Source: Paenibacillus sp. JNUCC32
Lineage (GTDB): Bacteria; Bacillota; Bacilli; Paenibacillales; Paenibacillaceae
Assembly: GCF_014863545.1 (NCBI RefSeq)
Contig: NZ_CP062260.1
Span: forward strand, 3,162,001-3,226,000
Length of the DNA stretch: 64,000 nt
Direction: 5' to 3'
Part shown: positions 25,707 through 33,796 of the stretch, one piece after another
Layout: each line of letters opens with the position of its first letter
Numbering within the stretch: the stretch's first letter is position 1
The notes under the pieces: model-generated
The model's input: only the letters and a program-made list of their open reading frames with translations
Databases searched by the model: none
What the model was told of the DNA's origin: nothing
Translations under genes and position numbers: made by a program

Positions 25707-26576
25707 ATGAAAACGTCCAAGTTGCTCCATCAGCTGCAAACAATCATTCCGATCATCGCCGGTTCCGCCATATACGCATTCGGACTGCTGTATTTCATCA
25801 TTCCGAATGAACTCATGGAGGGTGGGGTCACCGGCATTACCGTACTGCTAAATTACGCCTTTAACATATCGCCGTCCATTTCAACCATGGCATTGAATAT
25901 CCCGCTGTTCCTGGTCGGAATGAAAATACTCGGCAAACGCCAGTCTGTCTATACAGGTCTCGGCATCGCTTCCTTAACCCTGTTTCTGTGGCTGTTCGAA
26001 TTACTGATCGACCGCGGGTATGTCGTGCCTTTTCACACCGAGCATGATTATATTCTGGCTGCGCTTTATGCGGGGGTGACATTGGGGGCCGGGCTCGGCA
26101 TCGTTTTCCGGTTCGGCGGGACGACTGGCGGCTCCGACATCATTGCCAGAATCATCAACCGGAAATTCGGCTTCAGCATGGGCCAAATCATTTTATCCCT
26201 CGATATTTTGATTATCGGTCTATCCTTATTCTTTATCCCGCTCGAGCGCATATTGTATACCCTGGTCGCCGTGTTCATCGCTTCCAAGGTGATCGATTTC
26301 ATACAGGAAGGGGCTTATGCCGCCAAAGCCTTCACCATCATCAGTGACCGTGCGCCTGATATCGCAAATCGCATATCCACGGAAATGGATCGTGGGGTCA
26401 CGCTGATCCCGGCTATCGGCGCCTACTCCATGCAAGCCAAGCATATGGTATACTGCGTCGTATCGAGGCAGGAAATTCGCCGCCTTACGGGAATCGCCAA
26501 ATCCTTGGACCCTCGGGCTTTTATTATCATTAATGATGTCAATGACGTGCACGGGGAAGGTTTTAAAGAGGAATAG
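25707..26576 (+). CDS. YitT-family membrane protein (YpjC-like)
   Basis: A 289-aa integral membrane protein with about five hydrophobic helices in the first 190 residues (IIPIIAGSAIYAFGLLYFI, then glycine-rich GGVTGITVLLN and FGGTTGGSDIIARIINRKFG). A C-terminal cytoplasmic DUF2179 domain (about 215-289, ISDRAPDIANRISTEMDRGVT) follows. YitT proteins are widespread in Firmicutes; the transported molecule is not known. The start is the ATG at 25707 with GAGGGG upstream; the frame is open earlier but without a site. Position next to ypjB and ypjD matches ypjC of B. subtilis, but orientation is reversed. Confidence 0.85.
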   Translation: MKTSKLLHQLQTIIPIIAGSAIYAFGLLYFIIPNELMEGGVTGITVLLNYAFNISPSISTMALNIPLFLVGMKILGKRQSVYTGLGIASLTLFLWLFELLIDRGYVVPFHTEHDYILAALYAGVTLGAGLGIVFRFGGTTGGSDIIARIINRKFGFSMGQIILSLDILIIGLSLFFIPLERILYTLVAVFIASKVIDFIQEGAYAAKAFTIISDRAPDIANRISTEMDRGVTLIPAIGAYSMQAKHMVYCVVSRQEIRRLTGIAKSLDPRAFIIINDVNDVHGEGFKEE

Positions 26577-26598
26577 CCCGGTTTGCACCGGGCTATTC
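26572..26598. terminator. hairpin between convergent yitT-family and ypjB genes
   Basis: Perfect stem AATAGCCCGG / CCGGGCTATT with a 6-base loop, placed between the two convergent stop codons (it overlaps the plus-strand stop). Poor U-tracts on both sides; probably serves both strands. Confidence 0.6.
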
Positions 26599-26618
26599 GG
26601 ACCATGATGGATATTCGA

Positions 26619-27476
26619 CTACTTTCGGGGGAACATCGGCTTTGCGCTGTACAGCTGGCCGCGGTATTTGCGGTACCCTGCAAACGTTAATGCCGCCAAA
26701 ATAAAAGCGGCTATGACCAGCTGCCAAGTCCATGGCTCTTTAACCTCTCCCAGCGGAGCAAGCGCAGGCTCGTCTTTTTTCTTGCCGAATAACATATTCA
26801 TCATTTCCTCGCCCTGCGGGACCACTTTCTCCACTTGCGCCGCGTCTCCGGATGCCACCAGCCCCCCTGCATAGGAAATCCAGGATTCCATCATGTTGAC
26901 ATCCTCGGGCTTGCGCTGAATGACAACGGAAGGACGGATGAGCTCATAATGCTCGCTCAGGCTGTCGTAGGCTCGTCTCATGCCAGCCTGATCGTGCTGC
27001 TGCGCATACTGTCCCATGACTCTCAGGTCTTCGCGTATGACCTTGTAATATTGATGCCATAACGCATCCCTGGCATGGATCAGGCTATCCGCTGCCATTC
27101 GGAGCTTGCCGGCGGACACCATCCAGTGCTGGGGCTCCTGCGTCGCCCGTGCCGTAGCTTCTTTCATCTCCAGAATGCTCTCAGCCAACGCGTGGATCCC
27201 CTCGACGCCGGTCAATCCTTGAAATGAGGAAGCCTCAAACAGCCCGGATACCCGGCGAATATCCTCTAACACGGCTTGTACATTGCCTTCCTCCACATGG
27301 CGGTATAACTGCTCCACCTCCTTGTTCAGCGCTTTGGCCTGAATGGATGCAGCGGGCGAAGACTCCGACTGTCCGTTTGCCGCCGGGCTAGCCCATATGG
27401 GATTACCCCAGCCTGCGGTAACCAGCAGAAGCAGTGCGGACAGGCACAGAAGGAGCTTCGGAAAGATTCGTAACAT
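26619..27476 (-). CDS. sporulation protein YpjB-like
   Basis: A 285-aa secreted or membrane-attached protein. It has an N-terminal signal segment (LLLCLSALLLLVTAGWGNP, residues about 8-26), a helical extracytoplasmic domain, and a C-terminal transmembrane helix near residues 251-268 (WQLVIAAFILAALTFAGYR) followed by basic residues. This layout and the place between ypjA and ypjC match YpjB, linked to sporulation in Bacillus subtilis. Molecular role unknown. Confidence 0.75.
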   Translation of the reverse strand: MLRIFPKLLLCLSALLLLVTAGWGNPIWASPAANGQSESSPAASIQAKALNKEVEQLYRHVEEGNVQAVLEDIRRVSGLFEASSFQGLTGVEGIHALAESILEMKEATARATQEPQHWMVSAGKLRMAADSLIHARDALWHQYYKVIREDLRVMGQYAQQHDQAGMRRAYDSLSEHYELIRPSVVIQRKPEDVNMMESWISYAGGLVASGDAAQVEKVVPQGEEMMNMLFGKKKDEPALAPLGEVKEPWTWQLVIAAFILAALTFAGYRKYRGQLYSAKPMFPRK

Positions 27477-27542
27477 GGGACATCCCTCCTACCGTATATG
27501 TATGGCAGAAGGGATGCTCATAGAACCGTGCCGGCGAAACGG

Positions 27543-28175
27543 CTAGCGTTGCTTGGGATTCCCGTATTTCATGAAGATCCAGCCGGCGAAACCGCTGAAG
27601 AGCGTCAATAGATAAGTGAACAGCTGGACGGCTGGCAGGTCATCATATAACGGACCGGGCAGCCACGGAAACACGCCATATGTATAATCGACGGTGTCGT
27701 TCAGCAGCGTCCAGGCAATGGCCCCGGTTAGGGCTGTCCAGCGGTAATGAAACAATCGGACGAACAGCAAGGCTTCTACTGCCATCGCCGTGTGCGAAGC
27801 GACAAGCATCCAATCCTGCCATGCCAGCACATCTCCTTGGGCTTGTCCGGCAAATATCATAACAACGGCCCATATGCCATACTTCACGGATGTGACGACT
27901 GCCAGTGCCTCTATGAATTGCTGAAACAACGCGCCGCCGAGGCTCCGAGGCGGGTAGAGAAGCAGCAAAAGCGCCAAACTGAAAAACAAACTGGCCGTCG
28001 GGCTGTCCGGCACGAATACGACCTGCCATATGTAGCCATGTTCCACCGTATCGGCCATTTGAGCGCCGTACCATATGTATCCATAGATCGTTCCAAGTAC
28101 GTTGCATACGAGCAGCAGCCAGAGAATCGATCGCTTGCTTAGAAATTCCCGGCTCCATAAAAACGAAATTGACAA
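27543..28175 (-). CDS. DUF1405 membrane protein, YpjA-like
   Basis: A 210-aa protein with about six transmembrane helices, including ILWLLLVCNVLGTIYGYIWYG near residue 15 and LFTYLLTLFSGFAGWIFMKYG at the C-terminus. Family members sit beside qcrABC and ypjB across Bacillales. Function not established. It is 66 bp downstream of nothing else on this strand but ypjB follows after 66 bp, so the two may share a transcript. Confidence 0.8.
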   Translation of the reverse strand: MSISFLWSREFLSKRSILWLLLVCNVLGTIYGYIWYGAQMADTVEHGYIWQVVFVPDSPTASLFFSLALLLLLYPPRSLGGALFQQFIEALAVVTSVKYGIWAVVMIFAGQAQGDVLAWQDWMLVASHTAMAVEALLFVRLFHYRWTALTGAIAWTLLNDTVDYTYGVFPWLPGPLYDDLPAVQLFTYLLTLFSGFAGWIFMKYGNPKQR

Positions 28176-28263
28176 ACTCGGTCCTCCAATCCTGTTCCTG
28201 TATTCTTTAGACTAATGCCGATTATACCTAAACCAGGGACATATTTCATCTATGTACGCATTT

Positions 28264-28299
28264 AAAAAAGAACCTGACCGTAATACGGTCAGGTTCTTT
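28264..28299 (-). terminator. intrinsic terminator of qcrABC
   Basis: Stem AAAGAACCTGACCG / CGGTCAGGTTCTTT (28267-28280, 28286-28299) with a 5-base loop. In minus-strand sense it ends in UUUUUU. Lies 8 bp after the qcrC stop. Confidence 0.92.
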
Positions 28300-28307
28300 A
28301 ATGCATG

Positions 28308-29195
28308 CTACTCTGCAGCCGCTTCTGCTTTTTGGCTTGCGAGCCAATCCGCCAGCTGGTCGAGTTGTTCTTCAGTAACTCCAGCAGAGAGTGCCGTTTC
28401 TTTCATAGCCGGCATGCTGCCTTGGCCATTTTCGATGATCGCCACAATCTCTTCTTTTGTATGGGTGTCACCGACGCCGCGCAGCGACGGTCCGGATGCC
28501 CCTTTCAAATCTGCAGCATGACAGGAGATACAAGTAGCCGTTTTAAAGGTCTCCATTGCAGGATTATCCTTATCCACAATCGCTACGATGCTGTCTTCAG
28601 GCTGCTTGCCGCTGGTTGTTGGCAGACCAGCGGCACGCTTCTCGTGAGCTTCTTCTTCCCGCTGAATATGCTCCGGCTTCTGGCCTGTAGCTTCCAGTTC
28701 ATGCTGATAATGCGTCCATGCAGCATTGGTCAGATAGATGACGGCAAACAACGACAGAATCATAAGCGCCGAAGTGATAGGTCTCTTGTAGAACCTCCGC
28801 TCTTTCCCTGTATCCAGGAACGGAACCAGGAGCAATGAGCCAAAGGCCACGCCGGAAACGCCAATCGTGCCGAGTACCACATAATCACCGGATGCGTACG
28901 GAAGCTTCAAATATTCATACAGGAACAGGAAGTACCAGTCCGGCATCGGAATGACCGAAGCCCCCGGATCCGCCGGATAACCAAGCGGTGCCGGTTCCGA
29001 GATGGTCAGAACAAGGAAACCGACCAATACAACTACACCAACCATCCATTCCTTCAACAAGAAGTTAGGAATGAACGCTTCTGATTTGCCGGGATATGCG
29101 GTGTAATCCGGCGGCGTAACCCAACCGCTGCCTTTTTTCACACGCGAATCGCCGACATAAACTACTTTTTCATCAGATTTATGACCATGTGCCAT
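28308..29195 (-). CDS. qcrC: menaquinol:cytochrome c reductase, cytochrome b/c subunit
   Basis: A 295-aa fusion typical of Bacillales: the N-terminal part (about 1-170) is the subunit IV-like end of cytochrome b with three membrane helices (VGVVVLVGFLVLTIS, YVVLGTIGVSGVAFGSLLLV, ALMILSLFAVIYL) and the PDWYFLFLYEYLK quinol-site segment. After an acidic linker, a cytochrome c domain on the outer face has the haem c motif CISCH near residue 224 and a distal Met in GSMPAM. It takes electrons from the Rieske centre. Last gene of qcrABC. Confidence 0.95.
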   Translation of the reverse strand: MAHGHKSDEKVVYVGDSRVKKGSGWVTPPDYTAYPGKSEAFIPNFLLKEWMVGVVVLVGFLVLTISEPAPLGYPADPGASVIPMPDWYFLFLYEYLKLPYASGDYVVLGTIGVSGVAFGSLLLVPFLDTGKERRFYKRPITSALMILSLFAVIYLTNAAWTHYQHELEATGQKPEHIQREEEAHEKRAAGLPTTSGKQPEDSIVAIVDKDNPAMETFKTATCISCHAADLKGASGPSLRGVGDTHTKEEIVAIIENGQGSMPAMKETALSAGVTEEQLDQLADWLASQKAEAAAE

Positions 29196-29216
29196 AAATA
29201 TGCGCCTCCCTTCTTC

Positions 29217-29888
29217 TTATAGTGGACCGGAAATACCTTGTCTGCGGATCATGATAAAGTGTCCTACCAATAAGGCAAGAAGGACAGCCGGAAGGAAGAA
29301 TACGTGAATAGCGAAGAAACGCGTCAGCGTTTCGGCACCTACGATCGTACCGCCTTGCAGCAATTCTTTAATGATAGGTCCAAGCCAAGGTACGGAGTTC
29401 GCAATCTCCAGTGTAACTTTTGTAGCGAAGTAAGCTTTGTTATCCCATGGCAGCAGGTAGCCTGTCAAACCAAGGCCGAGCATAACAAAGAAAATGAGCA
29501 TACCAACGACCCAGTTCATTTCACGCGGCGCTTTGTAAGAGCCGGTGAAGAACACGCGCATCGTATGCAGGAACATCATAACGATTACCAAGCTTGCGCC
29601 CCAGTGGTGCATGCCGCGGACAATCTGTCCGAAGGCAACCTGTGTTTGCAGGTACTCGACACTGTTGTAAGCGTTTATGATATCCGGTACGTAATACATC
29701 GTCAGGAACATTCCCGACAGAATCTGGATGACTGTGATAAAAAACGTCAAGCCGCCGAAACAGTACACAAACGCGGAGAAATGATGCGCCGGGTTTACGT
29801 GTTCCGGTACCTCGTGGTCTGCAACGTCTCTCCAAATCGGCGTGATATCGAGACGTTCATCAATCCAGTTGTAGACATTCTTCAACAT
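29217..29888 (-). CDS. qcrB: menaquinol:cytochrome c reductase, cytochrome b subunit
   Basis: A 223-aa b6-type cytochrome with four membrane helices. Haem ligand histidines appear in GMHHWGASLVIVMMFLHTMRVF and in the fourth helix (FFAIHVFFLPAVLLALLVGH). The quinol-site glycine GLTGYLLPWDNKAY is intact. It lies between qcrA and qcrC with 15-21 bp spacing and forms the complex core. Confidence 0.96.
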   Translation of the reverse strand: MLKNVYNWIDERLDITPIWRDVADHEVPEHVNPAHHFSAFVYCFGGLTFFITVIQILSGMFLTMYYVPDIINAYNSVEYLQTQVAFGQIVRGMHHWGASLVIVMMFLHTMRVFFTGSYKAPREMNWVVGMLIFFVMLGLGLTGYLLPWDNKAYFATKVTLEIANSVPWLGPIIKELLQGGTIVGAETLTRFFAIHVFFLPAVLLALLVGHFIMIRRQGISGPL

Positions 29889-29903
29889 CTGAATCTACGC
29901 CTC

Positions 29904-30449
29904 CTATTTAACTACGGTATTTGGCACGATGGCGCCGAGGTAAATCCAGCCGTTCTCGATTTTCGTCTCGTACTGGTCAAGCGGCTTCGGCGCGACTGCC
30001 AGGTTCTTACCGTCCGGTGTATAACGCGCACCGTGGCAAGGGCAGTGGTATTCATCCGGGAAATTCTTGTTGTTATTCCATCCAACAAGGCATCCCAAAT
30101 GCTTACAAATCGGTGAAAGCGCTACAATTTCACCTTGATCGTTCTTACGAATCCACGCCGTCAAAGTAGCTGTACTGTTGTACCAGCCGTCCTGCTGTTT
30201 GAGCTCGAAATGGAATTCCTGTGGATCGTTGGTAATTTTGCTCTCTTCCGCGACTTTTACAAAAGACCCTTCTTCCTTATTTTGAAGAATCGGATCAACG
30301 GCAAAGCGGAGCATTGGCAAAACTACTCCAGCAGCCATATAAGCTGTGGCACCGCCCAACGTGTATGTAAGAAATTGTCTGCGGGACATCTCTTTCTGTC
30401 GGGGTGGATTGTGCGATTCTTCATGCTCGTCATTGTGGTTGCTGCTCAT
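29904..30449 (-). CDS. qcrA: menaquinol:cytochrome c reductase, Rieske iron-sulfur subunit
   Basis: A 181-aa membrane-anchored 2Fe-2S protein. After a charged N-tail the twin-arginine-like SRRQFLTYTLGG begins the single helix. The Rieske ligands are CKHLGC near residue 114 and CPCHGARY near residue 135, with the extra Cys pair for the disulphide. The ATG at 30449 has AAGGGGGTT upstream, better placed than the in-frame GTG/ATG 8 codons earlier. Confidence 0.95.
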   Translation of the reverse strand: MSSNHNDEHEESHNPPRQKEMSRRQFLTYTLGGATAYMAAGVVLPMLRFAVDPILQNKEEGSFVKVAEESKITNDPQEFHFELKQQDGWYNSTATLTAWIRKNDQGEIVALSPICKHLGCLVGWNNNKNFPDEYHCPCHGARYTPDGKNLAVAPKPLDQYETKIENGWIYLGAIVPNTVVK

Positions 30450-30527
30450 TCTGTGTTCAACCCCCTTTGTCAACCGTTCTTAAGTGTCATCAATGATTAA
30501 AATCACACGACTTACTAGGACATACTA

Positions 30528-30578
30528 ATAATATCTTAGGCACCCAAGACCGTCAAGAATTTGAATCCCAAATTTGGG
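30528..30578 (-). promoter_or_regulatory. qcrABC promoter with upstream palindrome
   Basis: Minus-strand TTGACG (-35, plus 30551-30556), exactly 17 bp, TATTAT (-10, plus 30528-30533). Ten bases upstream of the -35 is the perfect 12-bp palindrome CCCAAATTTGGG (30567-30578), a candidate binding site for a regulator. Confidence 0.65.
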
Positions 30579-30618
30579 TTCGCTTCCAATAGCCCTTTCA
30601 TAAATTGTTGGTTTTTTG

Positions 30619-31056
30619 TCACAATTCAACACGGCTTTCCTGCTGCCACATTTCGCTGATCTGTCCTGATACGATGGCAGGCATAGGGATCGAGTCACTG
30701 CCTTCCAGCCTGCGCCGCGACAGGACAAGCGTGCTTTCGGGCACATCCTCTATAGAGAGCTCGGAATCGGCTGTCATGACCACCACGAACTTAAAGCCGA
30801 TGGATTTGACATTGTGACAAACTTCATTTAGAAGCTTCATATCTTCAGTATTTCCATATTGTACGGCAGGATATGTAACCAATCTTCCCTTAAACGGAAT
30901 TTCTGCCATATCCATAAAATCCCGGAGCCGTTCCAGCGCGGCTGTCGCCTCCCATGGCGTTTCCGTACCCGAAAGTCCGGTAAACGGAATCAGGCAGGTA
31001 TCAAAATAAGGTTTCAGCTCCGGCCACGACTGCTCGTCCACTTCACTAAATTTCAT
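30619..31056 (-). CDS. DUF2487 protein, YpiF-like
   Basis: A 145-aa cytosolic protein beginning MKFSEVDEQSWPELKPYFD. It has no catalytic motif I recognise. Family and position immediately before qcrA match ypiF of Bacillus subtilis, a conserved gene of unknown role. In B. subtilis it is accompanied by ypiB (UPF0302 plus IDEAL domain); here the neighbouring IDEAL protein at 31161 stands in that place. Confidence 0.75.
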   Translation of the reverse strand: MKFSEVDEQSWPELKPYFDTCLIPFTGLSGTETPWEATAALERLRDFMDMAEIPFKGRLVTYPAVQYGNTEDMKLLNEVCHNVKSIGFKFVVVMTADSELSIEDVPESTLVLSRRRLEGSDSIPMPAIVSGQISEMWQQESRVEL

Positions 31057-31128
31057 GCAAGATACATTCCTTTCTGCTCACTCATCATGATTTTGTCTTC
31101 ATTATACGAGTGAAAGGGCAGGTTAGGC

Positions 31129-31162
31129 AAAAAAAAGAAGAAATGCGATAAAGCATTTCTTC
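31129..31162 (-). terminator. intrinsic terminator overlapping the stop of the IDEAL gene
   Basis: Perfect stem GAAGAAATGC / GCATTTCTTC (31137-31146, 31153-31162) with a 6-base loop, then eight U in minus-strand sense. The rising arm contains the last bases of the IDEAL-protein stop codon region. Confidence 0.88.
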
Positions 31163-31340
31163 AATTCAAAGTCCTCAGTTCATCCGTCAGGGTTCGGAAA
31201 GCCACTTCGTCGCCGGAAGCCAGCGCTTCGTCGATTTCCTTGTACAGCTCTTCGCTCCGATGCTTGCGCAATGCCTCGTCCCACACCATTTCGGCCGCCA
31301 GACCTAACATAACCTCGTAAGTAACCTTCATCTTATCCAT
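31161..31340 (-). CDS. 59-aa IDEAL-domain protein
   Basis: A small gene of 59 codons translated MDKMKVTYEVMLGLAAEMV and ending AFRTLTDELRTLN. It has a very strong site GGAGGTG six bases before the ATG. The core EELYKEIDEALASGDEVAF is the IDEAL domain, a short helical pair found at the C-terminus of YpiB and ComK-like proteins in Bacillales. Here it forms a stand-alone protein, without the UPF0302 domain of YpiB. It sits next to the YpiF-like gene but has its own terminator. It may be an adaptor or protein-binding module; function unknown. Confidence 0.82.
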   Translation of the reverse strand: MDKMKVTYEVMLGLAAEMVWDEALRKHRSEELYKEIDEALASGDEVAFRTLTDELRTLN

Positions 31341-31447
31341 TAGGATGCACCTCCAAACTAAATTTGCGTATAGCTTATATTCTTTCCCTTTAATTGCTTA
31401 ACTTCCAACATATTTACGGCTGCTGCGAACTTGTCCAAACAACCATG

Positions 31448-32602
31448 CTAGAGGATCAGATCATCATTCGAATCGCTGATATGTATGCCGGCTTCCGCTG
31501 CCTTCAATCCAAGCGCGGTCATTTTGTATGATGTTCCCATGCTCTGGCTCTCCCCTATTCTGAGCATCCCCAAATGCATCAGCATGCGGATAATCCGCTG
31601 CTCCAAGATGTTTTGCGGACTATCATAATAGAAAGGACGGATTAGCCAGCCCAGCGATTCGTAAAGCGAGGCTGCCGTGACCCAATCTCTTGCGCACTGA
31701 CTTATCCAGTAAACAAGAGAAGATATATTGGGAATTGCGCCTTTATACAGTCTTAACCAAAAGCGGAATATCTGTATCACGCTAACTTGATTTCCTTCCT
31801 CAAGAAACGAGGCTCCGGTTTCACTCAGGATCAACCGGGCGTGGTTTTCCCTGATCCATTTTTTGGCGTAGGCATAATCGTACAGCAGCGCAAATCGGTC
31901 GGGATATTCAATGCAGGAACGGCCATACCCGAACCGCCACGCTCCTTTGGTAATCAACGGCTCCGAAATATGCAGCGTACTCATGAGCTGCTGCTGATTT
32001 CGCCTGTACATGAATCCTTCCTGGTTCAGCTCGATATCGTGCCCGCCTACATATTTAAGAATCAGCTTGAGATCTTCCGCGGCTAGTCCCTGCTCATCCC
32101 GGTATGCTTCCGGATCATGCGGCAATCGCTGCAGATTTTGATGAAGCCGCTCCCGCAGCACATCGCGGAACCGCTCCTTCAAATCCGAGGGCACTTGAAA
32201 CAAATACTTGGTGGAATGGGTAAAACCGTTAAACAGCCAGCCGCTCCGGCGATAACGCGCGACCGCCTCCCGCGGACTTTCCGTTTTGGCGGCAGCTGCC
32301 TTCTTGTTTGAAGAGGCTTTATCTTCTTTCTCCTCCAAATCCGCCGTATGACGGATGGCGGCCGTCAGTTCTTCCAGGCTGTAGCCTGTTCGAGTGTCAA
32401 AGACCAGATTGTTCAGAAAACGCAAATCGCTCGGTGACAAGCTGCTGACCTGCTCCTCGAAAAACTCTCTTCGCCCGAGCTTGGAAAGGATGCTCTGGAT
32501 CAATTCGTGCTTCGAATTCCGCTTAGCGTCACAATCATAGTGATTCGCTATATTGCTAAGCTGTCCAATATCGGCATATGTGAGCATATCCGCTAGATTC
32601 AT
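31448..32602 (-). CDS. unrecognised 384-aa protein, possible winged-helix repeats
   Basis: I do not recognise this gene. The protein is soluble and mostly helical. Residues 1-45 (MLTYADIGQLSNIANHYDC, then KHELIQSILSKLGR) resemble a SAP-like or helicase-associated helical unit. A Lys/Ala-rich charged linker follows near residues 90-115. Beyond it, segments such as WLFNGFTHSTKYLFQVPSD and the C-terminal RIIRMLMHLGMLRIGES...YKMTALGLKAAE look like winged helices. The layout recalls the N-terminal region of bacterial XPB/Ssl2-like proteins but without helicase motifs. Start ATG 32602 behind a modest GAGGCGATGGAAG. No obvious operon partner. Confidence 0.6.
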   Translation of the reverse strand: MNLADMLTYADIGQLSNIANHYDCDAKRNSKHELIQSILSKLGRREFFEEQVSSLSPSDLRFLNNLVFDTRTGYSLEELTAAIRHTADLEEKEDKASSNKKAAAAKTESPREAVARYRRSGWLFNGFTHSTKYLFQVPSDLKERFRDVLRERLHQNLQRLPHDPEAYRDEQGLAAEDLKLILKYVGGHDIELNQEGFMYRRNQQQLMSTLHISEPLITKGAWRFGYGRSCIEYPDRFALLYDYAYAKKWIRENHARLILSETGASFLEEGNQVSVIQIFRFWLRLYKGAIPNISSLVYWISQCARDWVTAASLYESLGWLIRPFYYDSPQNILEQRIIRMLMHLGMLRIGESQSMGTSYKMTALGLKAAEAGIHISDSNDDLIL

Positions 32603-32966
32603 CTTCCATCGCCTCGCCGTTTTACAACCATTATGGGAAGGTTTCGGACTTTTGATACCTGATGCTCGTCGGTTTGATGAAATATTTTTTGATTATTTCT
32701 ATATAGAAATGACTATGCTCTCTTATTAAATGATAGAATACATACAAACGGTTACAGGAAACCGCACTTGATGTTTTTATAACGAATACAAAATGAAGCC
32801 CAGCTTTTTTAAGACGGGCTGATTCCATCCATACAGGAGGATCATCATGATAAGAACGCCGGAACACGAAATATAACTTGGTGCGAATCGAATCCGCGGA
32901 CCTCCCTTAAGAGCGTTTTATATGAAGAAACTTATTCATGATAAATGACTTGGAGGTTATGCAGAG
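32603..32966. other. 364-bp divergent intergenic region with a 16-bp palindrome
   Basis: Separates the unrecognised minus-strand gene from the plus-strand methyltransferase. It is AT-rich. The only clear structure is the perfect palindrome ATTTCTATATAGAAAT at 32695-32710, which could be an operator shared by both genes. A weak GCCC/GGGC hairpin lies near 32800-32820. A 78-codon frame at 32631-32867 has no ribosome site or coding look. GGAGGTTATG precedes the methyltransferase start. Confidence 0.4.
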
Positions 32967-33725
32967 ATGATAAAAGATGCTGAATTTTTAAAGTTCATTC
33001 AAAACATGGATCACCATTTTTCGGGATGGGATTTTTCGCGTATTACCGCTTCAGGCCGCATGCAGTCCCACGCTCTCCCCTGGTCTTTGGGCAGCGTGGT
33101 GCTCCCTTTGATGCGAAATGCCGATACGATGCTGGACATGGGTACGGGAGGAGGAGAATTCTTATCCTCCCTGCAGCCGCTCCCGAAATCCGTTTATGCC
33201 ACCGAAGGGTACAAACCGAACGTTCAGATTGCAAAGCAAAGACTCGAGCCGCTGGGCGTAAACGTTGTCTACTTTGAAGAAGATTCCTCGCTTCCTTTAA
33301 AGGATCGTTATTTTGACCTGATCATCAATCAGCATGAATCCTATTCGGCAGCGGAAGTAAGAAGAATATTGAACGATCGCGGGGTGTTTGTAACCCAGCA
33401 ATCCGGCGGAACCGATTGTTATGGGATTAACGAATCGCTTGGCGTTCCGCTGAATGAAGAGTTCGCTCATTGGAACCTGGCCATAGCGGCCCAAGAGCTG
33501 CAGGATCACGGGTTCAAGATTACCTTCAGCCGCGAAGACTTTTTACCGCAGCGATTTTACGACATCGGCGCACTGGTTTATTATTTGATAGCGATTCCCT
33601 GGCAGATTCCTGATTTTAAGGTGGGGCGCTATATCGAGCCTTTACATCAAATTCACCGGATGATCCGGACCAATGGTTACTTCGAGGTCCAGCAGCACCG
33701 GTTTATTTTAATAGCCGAAGTGTAA
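32967..33725 (+). CDS. class I SAM-dependent methyltransferase
   Basis: A 252-aa enzyme with the glycine-rich SAM motif I MLDMGTGGGEF near residue 54, an acidic motif II end (VYATEG near residue 75), and motif IV FDLIINQHESYSAAEVRRIL around 115. The rest is a divergent C-terminal region ending in RTNGYFEVQQHRFILIAEV, seen in small-molecule methyltransferases. Substrate not predictable. It is monocistronic on the plus strand and ends at a strong hairpin; GGAGG is 10 bases before the ATG. Confidence 0.82.
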   Translation: MIKDAEFLKFIQNMDHHFSGWDFSRITASGRMQSHALPWSLGSVVLPLMRNADTMLDMGTGGGEFLSSLQPLPKSVYATEGYKPNVQIAKQRLEPLGVNVVYFEEDSSLPLKDRYFDLIINQHESYSAAEVRRILNDRGVFVTQQSGGTDCYGINESLGVPLNEEFAHWNLAIAAQELQDHGFKITFSREDFLPQRFYDIGALVYYLIAIPWQIPDFKVGRYIEPLHQIHRMIRTNGYFEVQQHRFILIAEV

Positions 33726-33747
33726 ACGTCAACCTATCCAACATTAA

Positions 33748-33777
33748 GAAGGAGCCTTCCCGACGGAAGGCTCCTTC
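33748..33777. terminator. bidirectional hairpin between convergent genes
   Basis: Perfect 13-bp stem GAAGGAGCCTTCC / GGAAGGCTCCTTC with a 4-base loop, between the methyltransferase and histidine-phosphatase stop codons. U-tracts are short on both sides, but the stem is very stable. Confidence 0.78.
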
Positions 33778-33796
33778 TACTAATACACGCTCATAT

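Noticed and set aside
32631..32867. 78-codon minus-strand ORF in the divergent gap
   Set aside because: No ribosome site or known motif; AT-rich chance frame.
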